From an uncultured Rhodoferax sp. (GTDB taxonomy: Bacteria; Pseudomonadota; Gammaproteobacteria; Burkholderiales; Burkholderiaceae_C), in assembly GCF_946221635.1 (NCBI RefSeq), contig NZ_CAMIHB010000013.1, positions 47,364 through 111,363 of the forward strand: 64,000 bases of DNA. Direction: 5' to 3'. This document shows positions 53,075 to 61,618 of the stretch, piece by piece; position 1 is the stretch's first letter, and each line of letters begins with the position of its first letter. Made by a program: the position numbers and the translations under genes. The notes under the pieces are model-generated. The model made no database searches and was not told the DNA's origin. It was given only the letters and a program-made list of their open reading frames with translations.

Positions 53075-53587
53075 ATGACCGACACCAACCCTTCTGCCCT
53101 CACCCACTTCGACACCAAGGGCGACGCCCATATGGTGAACATCGGCGGCAAGCCGCTGACCGCGCGCAAGGCCGTGGCCGGCGGCCGCATCCAGATGCAA
53201 CCGGCCACGCTGGCCCTGATCCAGAACGCGCAAGCCGCCAAGGGCGATGTGCTGGGCGTAGCGCGCGTGGCCGGCATCATGGCCGCCAAACGCACCAGCG
53301 ACCTCATCCCCTTGTGCCACCCCATCATGCTGTCGCGCGTGGCCATCGAATTCGAGGTGATACCGGCCCATGGCGGCGGCCTGCCCGCCGTGCAGTGCCT
53401 GGCGATTGCCGAGACTACGGGCGGCACCGGCGTGGAGATGGAGGCCCTGACCGCCGTGCAGATCACCCTGCTCACCATCTACGACATGTGCAAGGCCGTG
53501 GACAAGGGCATGGTGATGACCGATGTGCGCCTGCTGGAAAAACACGGCGGCAAGTCGGGCACCTACCTGGCGCCGCCCACTGCCTGA
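53075..53587 (+). CDS. moaC: Cyclic pyranopterin monophosphate synthase
   Basis: MoaC makes cyclic pyranopterin monophosphate, the first intermediate of molybdenum cofactor. The product is 170 residues from ATG 53075 with AGGA upstream. The active-site motif KRTSDLIPLCHPIML and the C-terminal DMCKAVDKGMVMTDVRLLEK, with GGKSG, are intact. It converges with the nar operon, whose nitrate reductase requires this cofactor, though it is on the other strand and has its own transcription unit. Confidence 0.97.
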   Translation: MTDTNPSALTHFDTKGDAHMVNIGGKPLTARKAVAGGRIQMQPATLALIQNAQAAKGDVLGVARVAGIMAAKRTSDLIPLCHPIMLSRVAIEFEVIPAHGGGLPAVQCLAIAETTGGTGVEMEALTAVQITLLTIYDMCKAVDKGMVMTDVRLLEKHGGKSGTYLAPPTA

Positions 53588-53605
53588 AACCGCGCCCGCA
53601 CCGCC

Positions 53606-54088
53606 TCAGTAAGGCCTGCCGTCCTTGTGCAGAAAGCGCCAGACGCCGGCCTCCAGCACCGCCTGCAGATCGTCATCGGGATAGCTGGCGCTGTCACCAG
53701 GGGTGCGGTCGCCCACCTCCAGGTAGAGCACCTCCGCATCCGTCGTGTTCCTGAGGCAATGGGCATCGCCCGTACCGGCCGCAAAGCCCGCACACATGCC
53801 GGGCGCCAGCAGGATATCGCCAGCGTCCGTCTGCAGCGTGGGGTGGCCCTGCAGGATGTAGACAAACTCGTCCTGTTTGCTGTGCGCGTGGCGCAGGGCC
53901 GACAGGGTCCCTGGCGCCATGCGCACCAGGTTCACCCCAAAATTGCCCAGGCCAAACACCTCGCCCAACTGGCGTTTCTCCCGTCCGGCCACGCGCGTGG
54001 CAAAGGGTTCGGGGTAGTTGGAAGGCTTGGTGCGCGGCGCAACTGCGGTGGCCAGCACGGCAACGGGGCGCGAAGAGGTGGTGGACAT
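53606..54088 (-). CDS. Cupin-domain protein at the end of the nar gene string
   Basis: The product is 160 residues. A single cupin domain (about 50-130) shows the metal-site motif RHAHSKQDEFVYILQGHP and the second motif GTGDAHCLRNTTD. The function in this context is unknown; many such proteins bind metal and small ligands. It is the last gene of the leftward string that begins with narG, 26 bp after the hemerythrin gene, and converges on moaC with an 18-bp gap. Confidence 0.82.
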   Translation of the reverse strand: MSTTSSRPVAVLATAVAPRTKPSNYPEPFATRVAGREKRQLGEVFGLGNFGVNLVRMAPGTLSALRHAHSKQDEFVYILQGHPTLQTDAGDILLAPGMCAGFAAGTGDAHCLRNTTDAEVLYLEVGDRTPGDSASYPDDDLQAVLEAGVWRFLHKDGRPY

Positions 54089-54114
54089 TCAGAACTCCCT
54101 GCGCATGAAAACTA

Positions 54115-54684
54115 TCAGACCGCACCACGCCGGCGCGCCATCGTGCGGCCCATGGCCTCGCGGAGCACGGGCGTGAGCAAGGCCTCCACACAGGGGTAGA
54201 CCAGGTTTTCTTCCAGCGCGATATGGTCCGCATAGAGCGCAACAAAGTCCTGCACGGCGGTGCCGGCGCACCAGGCATCGCTCCAGCCGCGCGCAGGGGG
54301 CGGAGAGGCCGCCAGTTGCTGCAGGCCCGCGCGCAGCGCCTGCCAGGCCGCGTCCATGGCGCCGTGCTCCTGCTGCAGGCGCGCCACGGCGTTTTGCACG
54401 GCGGCATCGCCCTGGGCCAGGGCCAGCGGGAAGACCTGCTCCTCTTCGTCCAGATGGTGCAGCGGCGCTGCCTGGTCAAAGTAGCGCAGTACATCAGTAG
54501 CGGCCTGGGCCGCGTTGTTGTCCACCCCGTGCTGCGCCACATGGGCCTGCAGCCGCCCCAGCAACGCCAGCGAGCGCTGCACCCGTTCGTGGCAGGCGCG
54601 CAGCATCTCGAAGGGCTGTTCCCAGCCCACGGCGGGCGTGTGCAGTCCGGGGATGGCGCGCGTAGGCAAAGAGACGGTGACCAT
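54115..54684 (-). CDS. Hemerythrin-domain protein
   Basis: The product is 189 residues. A four-helix hemerythrin-like bundle contains the metal-ligand pattern CHERVQRSL, PLHHLDEEEQVFPL, QQEHGAMDAAW and YADHIALEENLVYP. The family binds diiron and senses or stores oxygen or NO. Location downstream of nitrate reductase and nnrS genes supports a role in NO or oxygen handling during nitrate respiration, which is inference. There is a 65-bp gap to the upstream unknown gene. Confidence 0.9.
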   Translation of the reverse strand: MVTVSLPTRAIPGLHTPAVGWEQPFEMLRACHERVQRSLALLGRLQAHVAQHGVDNNAAQAATDVLRYFDQAAPLHHLDEEEQVFPLALAQGDAAVQNAVARLQQEHGAMDAAWQALRAGLQQLAASPPPARGWSDAWCAGTAVQDFVALYADHIALEENLVYPCVEALLTPVLREAMGRTMARRRGAV

Positions 54685-54749
54685 GGATGTATCGGTAAGG
54701 CTGCGAACGATTATCCGGCAGGGCCCGGCCCGCCAAGAACGCAGGGGCT

Positions 54750-55166
54750 TCAGGCCCGCAGCGGCACGGCCAGGCCATCCCGGGTGAAAGCCAGCATTTG
54801 CGCCAGCACCTGGTCCATGCGGCCGGCCTGGATCAAACCCAGCACGCGCTGCAGCGCGTCGTCAACCGCTGCGTCGCTGGGCGTCTGGCCCGGTGCACCG
54901 GACAGGGCGCCGGCCAGCACCAGGCGCCAGCCGCTGTGCTGGCCATCGGCCTCGGCACGGAGCTGGGCAAAGGAGGCCAGTTCCTCGGGGCGCTTGTCCA
55001 CGCACATCAGCGGCACCAGGGCGCCGCCCTGCCCGGCCGCAAATTCGGCACGCTGTTCCGGCGTGGCGTCATCGGGCAGCTCCGCCCCAGCAAACACCAG
55101 CAGCAGGCGCTGGGGCACGGCCTGCGCGCGGGCGGCCTGCAGCAAATCGTCAAAGTTGGAAATCAT
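54750..55166 (-). CDS. Unknown small protein of the nar-nrdJ string
   Basis: The product is 138 residues from ATG 55166, with GAGGA about 10 bp upstream; a GTG two codons earlier is possible. It is soluble and mixed alpha/beta (MISNFDDLLQAARAQ, LLLVFAGAELPDDATPEQRA, GGALVPLMCVDKRPEELASF). No catalytic motif is evident. I cannot assign a function with certainty. Its place between nnrS and the hemerythrin gene suggests an accessory in NO or redox balance. Confidence 0.7.
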   Translation of the reverse strand: MISNFDDLLQAARAQAVPQRLLLVFAGAELPDDATPEQRAEFAAGQGGALVPLMCVDKRPEELASFAQLRAEADGQHSGWRLVLAGALSGAPGQTPSDAAVDDALQRVLGLIQAGRMDQVLAQMLAFTRDGLAVPLRA

Positions 55167-55189
55167 GGGCACACGTCCTCGCTTGCAAT

Positions 55190-56449
55190 TTATCCGGCAC
55201 GCCCGTCAGGGCGCTGCCGACCATACCAACTCGCCAACGGGCCACCCCACAGAACCATGAGTACCCACCAGCCGCCCGCCGTCAGCGCGAGCAGCCACGC
55301 CACCAGGCCGCTGGGCCAGGCCGCCAGCACCCGCAGCAGGGTGAGCCCCTGCAGCAGCAGGAACAAGACCCACACCCGGCCATCGGCCACCAGTGGGCGG
55401 CCACCGTGGCCGGCCGACACACGCGTCACCATGGCCAGCATGAGCGAGGCCAGACAGCCCATGGTGAGCGCATGCAGGGCACCCAGCGGCAGCACCGGCG
55501 TGCCAGTGGCCCAGCCGAGCCATTGGCTGGCTCCGCCCAGCAGCAGCGCCAGGCCCAGCCACACAAAGCCGATGTGCAGCATGGCGAGCAGGCGGTTTCT
55601 GAAACTCTGCACCAGGCCCCACACGCCGGCCAGCCAGAGCAGCACGGCACCGGCCGCCAGCTCCAGCGTGCCGCGCAACAGCAGCCAGGCCGCGCCCCAG
55701 ACGGTACCCGCGGGCTGCAGCAGCTCCAGCCAGGCCGCCAAGACTTCCAGCAATACCGCCGCCAGCATGAGGCCCAGCGCCCAGAAGGGCCGCCAGGCGG
55801 CCACCTGCGGCATGGCGCTGGACGTGAAGAAGGGAATCATGCGGTGGGCCACCGCCACATAGACCGCCACCACAAAGCCCCACAGGCCGGTGAGCACGCA
55901 GGCCAGGGCCACCCCGTCCGCGCCCGCTCCCACGCTGAAGGCCAGGCCCAGCAAACTGACACAGCCCACACCACAGGCCTGGGCGATGACCCGGGCGTGC
56001 ACGGTGTCCACCACCGGGCTGCGCGCCAGCAGGCGCCAGAACAAGGCACTCATCCACAACAGGCCCGCGCAGGCCAGCACCAGCCCACCCAGCCCCACTG
56101 CCAGGTGAAGGTGTACCCCGGCCAACCACAGCAGCCAGCCCACGGCCTGCAAGAGCAGGGGCAGCAGCAGTTGCTGCGCCGCGGGCGGTGCCACGCCCAG
56201 CCATTTGGGGCCGGCGGTGAACAAAAAGCCGGAGAAGAACAGCGGGATGAAGCCAAAGGTCATGACCGCACCGTGTACCAGCGAGGGAGAGAGCACATAC
56301 GCCAGGCCCAGCGCGCCCGTGAGCCGGTCCCACTGCAGCAGCGCCCACCACAGGCCGCTGCACCACAGTAGCACCATGGCCAGGAAAAACCCCAGACGGT
56401 GGGGCGCCAGCAGCAGGTGGCGGGGGTGCCAGGGCAGGTGCGCGCTCAT
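55190..56449 (-). CDS. nnrS: NnrS-family haem/copper membrane protein
   Basis: The product is 419 residues with about 12 hydrophobic helices. The start ATG 56449 overlaps the nrdJ stop (ATGA, 56446-56449). NnrS hallmarks are the N-terminal HPRHLLLAPHRLGFFLAM and SPSLVHGAVMTFGFIPLFFS with GFLFTAGPKWLG. Members bind haem and copper and relieve nitrosative stress in denitrifiers. The position in the nar string fits that role. Confidence 0.93.
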   Translation of the reverse strand: MSAHLPWHPRHLLLAPHRLGFFLAMVLLWCSGLWWALLQWDRLTGALGLAYVLSPSLVHGAVMTFGFIPLFFSGFLFTAGPKWLGVAPPAAQQLLLPLLLQAVGWLLWLAGVHLHLAVGLGGLVLACAGLLWMSALFWRLLARSPVVDTVHARVIAQACGVGCVSLLGLAFSVGAGADGVALACVLTGLWGFVVAVYVAVAHRMIPFFTSSAMPQVAAWRPFWALGLMLAAVLLEVLAAWLELLQPAGTVWGAAWLLLRGTLELAAGAVLLWLAGVWGLVQSFRNRLLAMLHIGFVWLGLALLLGGASQWLGWATGTPVLPLGALHALTMGCLASLMLAMVTRVSAGHGGRPLVADGRVWVLFLLLQGLTLLRVLAAWPSGLVAWLLALTAGGWWVLMVLWGGPLASWYGRQRPDGRAG

Positions 56450-58887
56450 CCGCAGGTCCCCACATGGCCGCACTGGGTGCAGTAGTCGCAGCCGTCCTTG
56501 CGGATCACGGCGTAGGCGCCGCATTCGCTGCACTTCTTGCCCACCATGACCGGGCTGGCCGAAGGCGTGCTCAAGCCCAGGCTGTCGTCATCGGCCCCAT
56601 CGGCCGCCTGCGGTACGTCGGCCTGCGCCTGGCGGCGCGCAATGATTTGCTGCAGTGCGTAGGCAATGGCGGCCACCTCCGAGTCGTGCCACAGCGGCAC
56701 CTGGCTGCCGTCCTGCTTGGTGTAGTGGCCCAGACGCACCGGCCCGCGGTCCCAGGCAACCTTGCGCATATCGCGCAGGGCCCGTTCCAGGAAGCCCCCG
56801 CGCGCCGCCAGCGAGAGCAGGCGCATGCTGGAGGTGATCCACTGCTGCGACTCACCGCTCTGGCCCAGGGGCATGAAGAACTCGATGGCGCGTTCCACGG
56901 TCCCGCTGCCGTCGGCGCTGGGCACCGGCAGGAAGGAGACCAGCAGGTACAGGGTCTTGTGGCCCTCCTGCGTCCAGTACTCCACCTTCTCGGCCACCGC
57001 AGCCAAGGCACCTTTTGGGCGTTTTTCGATCACAGCCCTCATGGGATCTGCGCGAGCAGCTATCAAATCAGGAGCATTCTCAGGCTCTGCCGCAGGCGCA
57101 GGCGCGACCTGCAGCACGGAGCCGAGGATGGCGTTGGGCCGGTAGGTAGCCAGGCCCTTGAGCCGCGCCTGCCAGGCCTGCAGGTACAGGCCCTTGAAGT
57201 CCTCGTAGGGGTAGTCGGCCGGCACGTTCACGGTCTTGGAGATGGCCGTGTCCACCAGCGGCTGCACCGCTTCCATCATGGCGATGTGGTCCTGTGCCGC
57301 CATCTCCAGCGCGGACACAAAACTAGGCGGCAACTGGTTCACATCGCCCCCCTGCGCGCGATAGACGCGCCAGGCGTGGTCTTCCACCGCGTATTCGCTG
57401 GTACTGCCATCGGCCTCGCGCTTCCTGCGGGTGTAAGTCCAGGAGAAGGCCGGTTCGATGCCGTTGGAGGCGTTGTCGGCAAAGGCGAGGCTCACGGTGC
57501 CGGTGGGCGCGATGGAGAGCAGGTGGCTGTTGCGGATGCCATGCGCGCGGATGTCGGCCTGCAGGCTGGCGGGCAGGCGGCTGGCAAAGGCGCCATCGGC
57601 CAGGTAGCCATCGGCCTGGAAGCGCGGGAAGGCGCCCTTCTCCCGCGCCAGGGCGACCGATGCCGCATACGCGCTGTCGCGCATGCAGGTGGCGATCTGC
57701 ACCGCCAGGGCGCGCCCCTCGGCACTGTCGTAGCGCAGGCCCAGCAGGGTCAGCGTATCGCCCAGGCCGGTAAAGCCCACGCCGATGCGGCGCTTGGCGG
57801 CGGCCTCGGCCTGCTGCTGCGGCAGGGGCCACACCGTCACGTCCAGCACATTGTCCAGCGCCCGCACCTGCAGGGCCACCGACTGGGCAAAGCCCGCCAT
57901 GTCAAACGCCGCAGTGCCGCCCGCCCCAAACGGGTTCTGCACAAAGCGCGGCAGGATGATGGGGCCCAGGTCGCAGCAACCGTAGGCGGGCAGCGGCTGT
58001 TCGCCACAGGGGTTGGTGGCTTCGATGGTCTCGCAGTAGGCCAGATTGTTGTCCTGGTTCATGCGGTCCAGAAACAGGATGCCGGGCTCGGCAAAGTCGT
58101 AGGTGGAGCGCATCACCGTGTCCCACAGGGTGCGGGCCGGCACACTGCGGTAGACCCAGCGCCCGTCGGCACGCTGGTGCGCGCCCTGCGCCAGCAGGGC
58201 CGCACCGGGCCTGGCGCGGTGCACCAGCTCCCAGGGGGCATCGGCCTGCAGGGCCTGCATGAAAGCATCGGGCACGCCCACCGAGACATTGAAGTTGTTC
58301 CAGCGCCCCGGCGTGCGCTTGGCGGTGATGAACTCCAACACATCGGGGTGGTCGATGCGCAGCACACCCATTTGCGCACCGCGCCGGGCACCTGCGCTCT
58401 CCACGGTGGAGCAGGACTGGTCGAACACATTGATGTAGCTGCACGGGCCCGAGGCCAGCGAGGCCGTGCCTTTCACGTCGGCCCCGCGCGGGCGGATGCG
58501 CGAGAAGTCGTAGCCCACACCGCCGCCGCGGCGCATGGTCTCGGCGGCTTCGCGCAGGGCTTCGTAGATGCCGGGGTAGCCCTCCTCATCCACTCCCTGG
58601 ATGCAGTCACCCACCGGCTGTACAAAGCAGTTGATCAGCGTGGCCTGGATGCTGGTGCCCGCCGCACTCATGATGCGGCCTGCACCGATGGCGCCTGCGC
58701 GCAGATTGGCCAGGAACAGCGCCTCGTAGTGCGCGCGCTGTTCCGGCGCCTCGGCACTGGCCAGGGCCCGCGCCACGCGGCGGTACACATCGTCGGCGCT
58801 GGTTTCTCCGGGTTTGAGGTACTTCTCGGCCAGCACATCCTGGCTGATGGGCTGGAGGGGGGCGGCGTTCAGGCCGTGGGAGTTCAT
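56446..58887 (-). CDS. nrdJ: Adenosylcobalamin-dependent (class II) ribonucleotide reductase
   Basis: It makes deoxyribonucleotides independently of oxygen, using coenzyme B12. The product is 813 residues from ATG 58887. Barrel motifs include NPCGEQPLPAYGCCDLG and SIAPTGTVSLAFADNASNG. The C-terminus is a zinc-ribbon-like cysteine tail (CSECGAYAVIRKDGCDYC, then CGHVGTCG). Residues 605-623 are encoded by a reverse interspersed repeat copy and form a linker after the barrel. It overlaps the DGC gene upstream and nnrS downstream by ATGA. Placement among nitrate-respiration genes suits anaerobic DNA synthesis. Confidence 0.96.
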   Translation of the reverse strand: MNSHGLNAAPLQPISQDVLAEKYLKPGETSADDVYRRVARALASAEAPEQRAHYEALFLANLRAGAIGAGRIMSAAGTSIQATLINCFVQPVGDCIQGVDEEGYPGIYEALREAAETMRRGGGVGYDFSRIRPRGADVKGTASLASGPCSYINVFDQSCSTVESAGARRGAQMGVLRIDHPDVLEFITAKRTPGRWNNFNVSVGVPDAFMQALQADAPWELVHRARPGAALLAQGAHQRADGRWVYRSVPARTLWDTVMRSTYDFAEPGILFLDRMNQDNNLAYCETIEATNPCGEQPLPAYGCCDLGPIILPRFVQNPFGAGGTAAFDMAGFAQSVALQVRALDNVLDVTVWPLPQQQAEAAAKRRIGVGFTGLGDTLTLLGLRYDSAEGRALAVQIATCMRDSAYAASVALAREKGAFPRFQADGYLADGAFASRLPASLQADIRAHGIRNSHLLSIAPTGTVSLAFADNASNGIEPAFSWTYTRRKREADGSTSEYAVEDHAWRVYRAQGGDVNQLPPSFVSALEMAAQDHIAMMEAVQPLVDTAISKTVNVPADYPYEDFKGLYLQAWQARLKGLATYRPNAILGSVLQVAPAPAAEPENAPDLIAARADPMRAVIEKRPKGALAAVAEKVEYWTQEGHKTLYLLVSFLPVPSADGSGTVERAIEFFMPLGQSGESQQWITSSMRLLSLAARGGFLERALRDMRKVAWDRGPVRLGHYTKQDGSQVPLWHDSEVAAIAYALQQIIARRQAQADVPQAADGADDDSLGLSTPSASPVMVGKKCSECGAYAVIRKDGCDYCTQCGHVGTCG
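57021..57075 (-). repeat. Interspersed repeat copy R7, in frame inside nrdJ
   Basis: The minus strand reads GCTCC-N7-ATAGC, TGCTCGCGCA, GAGGGCTGTGATCG and AAAAAC, matching the family with a diverged GGCC end. It has the same orientation as nrdJ and encodes the linker APDLIAARADPMRAVIEKR. Confidence 0.7.
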
Positions 58888-59327
58888 GGCGTTTTTTCCT
58901 TGGAAATCCGGTCCGCAGGTGCGGACACAAGGGTGTGTTGCAGGGCCGGCAGCACCACGGCGGTCCATACGGCCTCGCGCTCGGTGCTGTCGGGCAGGCG
59001 GTGCAGGTCCTTGCGCACGCCGTGGTCCGACAGGTCCACGTGCACCGTGGGCTGCACGCCCTGCTGGGCCAGCGCGTGGCGCACGCAATGCAGCGGGCAT
59101 CCGTCCAGCGCCAGGATGGGGCGGCCGGACTGGGCGGTGCGCGCCAGCGGCTTGACGCCCGCGCCCACACCGGCAATGCAGGACATCTCGGCCAGCTCCG
59201 CGTGGTCCAGGCGCAGTGCCATCTGGTTGGCCAGCTGGGCCGCACTGGAACAGCCCGAGCAGGCATAGACCAGGGGCAGTTGGGCGTACCGCTGTTGCTG
59301 GGCCCGCAGGCGGGCGGCTTCGCTCAT
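58884..59327 (-). CDS. Putative zinc-binding DGC-domain protein
   Basis: The product is 147 residues. The family cysteine motifs are clear: ACSGCSSAAQLANQ near the N-terminus and ALDGCPLHCVRHAL in the middle. They are thought to bind zinc in the DGC family, whose role is unknown. It overlaps both neighbours by ATGA (carbonic anhydrase upstream, nrdJ downstream). The tight coupling in the nar string suggests a role in metal or redox handling under nitrate-respiring conditions. Confidence 0.87.
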   Translation of the reverse strand: MSEAARLRAQQQRYAQLPLVYACSGCSSAAQLANQMALRLDHAELAEMSCIAGVGAGVKPLARTAQSGRPILALDGCPLHCVRHALAQQGVQPTVHVDLSDHGVRKDLHRLPDSTEREAVWTAVVLPALQHTLVSAPADRISKEKTP

Positions 59328-60034
59328 GGCAGTTCCTCCTCCGGCACGGTAAAGGCCTGGCCATCGTGCTCCACATAGGGTTGGTAGGGGCCGGTGCCGC
59401 TGTTCGACGCGCTGGACGCAGGCACAAAGCCGGCCTGCCGGGCGTCGAACACGTGGATCTCACCGTCCTCGATGACGTAGTGCCAGCCGTGCAGCGTGAG
59501 CCGGCCGGCCTCCACCTCCCGGCGCACCATGGGGTAGTCCATCAGCCGCTCCAGCTGCAGTACCACCGAGCGTTGTTCGGTGCGCAACAGCGCCTCGGGA
59601 CTGCTTTGCACCGGCAGGAGCGCCTCCTGGGCGAGTTTGAGCCAGGCCTGCAGCGCACGCGCTTCGTCGGGGGCCCCGTCGTAGGCGGCGCGGATGGCAC
59701 CGCAGTGGCTGTGGCCGCAGACGATGATGCGCTCCACCTGCAGGTTGAGCACCGCATATTCGATGGCGGCGGTGGTTCCATGCAAACCATGCGAGCCGTC
59801 GTAGGGGGGCACAAACGCCCCTACATTGCGGACGAGAAACAGCTCGCCGGGGCCTGCGCCGGTCAGCAGGTAAGGCACCAGGCGGGAGTCGGAGCAGCCG
59901 ATGAACAGGGTCTTGGGATGCTGCCCCTGCGCCACCAGGTCCTGGAAGCGCTGCTGGTGCAGCGGAAAGTAGTTGGAATGGAAGCGACGCAGCCGCAGCA
60001 GCAGCTCGTCGGGGGCTGGCGTCGCTTCGCTCAT
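59324..60034 (-). CDS. Beta-class carbonic anhydrase
   Basis: The product is 236 residues and interconverts CO2 and bicarbonate. The zinc ligands are intact: LFIGCSDSRLVP and VCGHSHCGAIRAA. The cytoplasmic length and spacing match the beta class. It is unusual to find it between a parvulin isomerase and a DGC gene in a nitrate reductase operon; both overlaps are ATGA. It may adjust CO2/bicarbonate or pH during anaerobic respiration, as an inference. Confidence 0.95.
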   Translation of the reverse strand: MSEATPAPDELLLRLRRFHSNYFPLHQQRFQDLVAQGQHPKTLFIGCSDSRLVPYLLTGAGPGELFLVRNVGAFVPPYDGSHGLHGTTAAIEYAVLNLQVERIIVCGHSHCGAIRAAYDGAPDEARALQAWLKLAQEALLPVQSSPEALLRTEQRSVVLQLERLMDYPMVRREVEAGRLTLHGWHYVIEDGEIHVFDARQAGFVPASSASNSGTGPYQPYVEHDGQAFTVPEEELP

Positions 60035-60873
60035 TGCACCAGGGGGGAATCGGCCCGCTCCAGGGCCACGCCTTCCACCAGGGCCTGGCCCGCCAGCAGG
60101 CGCATGTACTGGTGCAGGGCCTGGGCGCGCGACTGCAGCGTGAGCTGGGCCGCAATGCGCTCGCGCACCGCCTCATAAGGCATCTGCCTGCCCTTGCGAT
60201 GGCCCAGCACCTGGATGATGTGAAAGCCGAAGCGGGTGTGGATGAGCCGTGGGTGCACACCCAGCCCCAAACCCGACCGGGCCTGGTGGAACAACTCGTT
60301 GGCCAGCTCGGGGGCACAGTCCTGCGGCTGCAGCCAGCCCAGATCACCGCCCTGGGTACTGGTGGGGCAGTTGGACAGCTCGGCGGCCAGTGCGGCAAAA
60401 CGCTCCGGCGCCACGTCCTTGCCCAGCAGTTCGATCAGGGCTTTCTCGGCCCGCACGGTAAGCGCATGCACGTTCACGCCGGGCGTAACGGCAAACAGGA
60501 TGTGCCGCACATGCACAGCCTGCCCCACCAGAAACTGCGCCTTGTTGGCGCTGTAGTAGCGCTGGCACTCGTCTTCGGCGGGGCGCGGACTGGAGACCAC
60601 GGCGTCGAGCATGTCTTCCAGCACCTTGCGTTCCGCGTCGTTCAGCACCGGCGCGCTCAAACCCTTGCTGCGGGGCAGCAGGCCGGCCTTGACCGCCTGC
60701 TGGCGCAGCAGTTCGGTATAGGCCAGCTCCTGCAGGGTCTGCGGATCGGGCTGCTCGCCCGGCGCATGCAGGCTGATGCCATTGATGCTGGCCACAGGGG
60801 CCGTAGCTGAGGCCGTGGCGCACTGGCAGCTGCCGCTGCCGCAACCGCCGGAATGGGAGGTGGAGGCGTTCAT
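60031..60873 (-). CDS. Parvulin-type peptidyl-prolyl isomerase (NifM-like)
   Basis: The product is 280 residues. The C-terminal parvulin domain (about 120-235) contains HVRHILFAVTPG, GDLGWLQPQDCAPELANELF and HTRFGFHIIQVLG. The N-terminus is unusually cysteine/glycine-rich (SGGCGSGSCQCATASA) and could bind metal; there is no signal peptide, so the protein is probably cytoplasmic. Similar isomerases lie downstream of narI in Pseudomonas and are thought to help mature nitrate reductase. It starts 13 bp after narI. Confidence 0.92.
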   Translation of the reverse strand: MNASTSHSGGCGSGSCQCATASATAPVASINGISLHAPGEQPDPQTLQELAYTELLRQQAVKAGLLPRSKGLSAPVLNDAERKVLEDMLDAVVSSPRPAEDECQRYYSANKAQFLVGQAVHVRHILFAVTPGVNVHALTVRAEKALIELLGKDVAPERFAALAAELSNCPTSTQGGDLGWLQPQDCAPELANELFHQARSGLGLGVHPRLIHTRFGFHIIQVLGHRKGRQMPYEAVRERIAAQLTLQSRAQALHQYMRLLAGQALVEGVALERADSPLVQ

Positions 60874-60886
60874 GGAGCGTGTCCTT

Positions 60887-61618
60887 TCAACGATGGGTGT
60901 GGCTGCGGCTCATGGGCTCGCGCGGTGTCATGCCGATGCGGCGGCTGCGCACCAGCTGGTAGGGGCGCACCAGGTAGGCCGCGGTGCCAAAGCCGCTCCA
61001 CACATGCACCAGGCGGGTGAAGGGGAAGACCAGGAAGATGGACATGCCCAGGACCATGTGGGCCTTGAAGATCCAGCTGGCCTCGGCCAGCAGCTCGGGC
61101 GCACCGGCGCGCAGTGTCACGATGCGCTGGGCCCATTCGGCCAGCTTCATCATCATGCTGCCGTCCAGATGCTGGCCCGAGAGCGGGATGGTCGCCAGGC
61201 CCAGCGCCAGTTGCAGCCACAGCAGCACCAGCAGCACGATGTCGCTGGTCTTGGAATTGGCGCGGATGCGCTCATCGCCGAGACGGCGATGCAGCAACAG
61301 TGTCACGCCGATGAAGCCCAACAGGCCGAACGCCCCGCCGGAGACCATGGCCACCAGCTGCTTGGCACCGGCGCTGATGAAGGGCTCGTACACAAAATGC
61401 GGCGTCAGCATGCCGAAGCTGTGGCCGAAGAACAGGAACAGCACGCCCACGTGGAACAGGTTGCTGCCCCAGCGCAACTGGCCGGCGCGCAGCAGCTGCG
61501 AGGAGTCGCTCTTCCAGGTGTACTGGTCGCGGTCAAAGCGCAGCAGGCTGCCCAGCAAAAAGACGCTCAAACAGATGTAGGGGTAGATGCCGAAGAGAAA
61601 GTTGTCGAGGGTGTTCAT
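60887..61618 (-). CDS. narI: Respiratory nitrate reductase gamma subunit
   Basis: The haem-b membrane subunit that oxidizes quinol and passes electrons to NarH. The product is 243 residues with five hydrophobic helices and the family start FLFGIYPYICLSVFLLGSLL. Haem-ligand histidines lie in FHVGVLFLFFGHSFG and in FKAHMVLGMSIFLVFPFTRLVH near the C-terminus. Its start overlaps the narJ stop (61615-61618). Confidence 0.97.
   Translation of the reverse strand: MNTLDNFLFGIYPYICLSVFLLGSLLRFDRDQYTWKSDSSQLLRAGQLRWGSNLFHVGVLFLFFGHSFGMLTPHFVYEPFISAGAKQLVAMVSGGAFGLLGFIGVTLLLHRRLGDERIRANSKTSDIVLLVLLWLQLALGLATIPLSGQHLDGSMMMKLAEWAQRIVTLRAGAPELLAEASWIFKAHMVLGMSIFLVFPFTRLVHVWSGFGTAAYLVRPYQLVRSRRIGMTPREPMSRSHTHR

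Noticed and set aside
56464..59268. 934-codon plus-strand frame opposite nrdJ and the DGC gene
   Set aside because: It runs against two genes with clear motifs and 4-bp operon overlaps, so it is a shadow.
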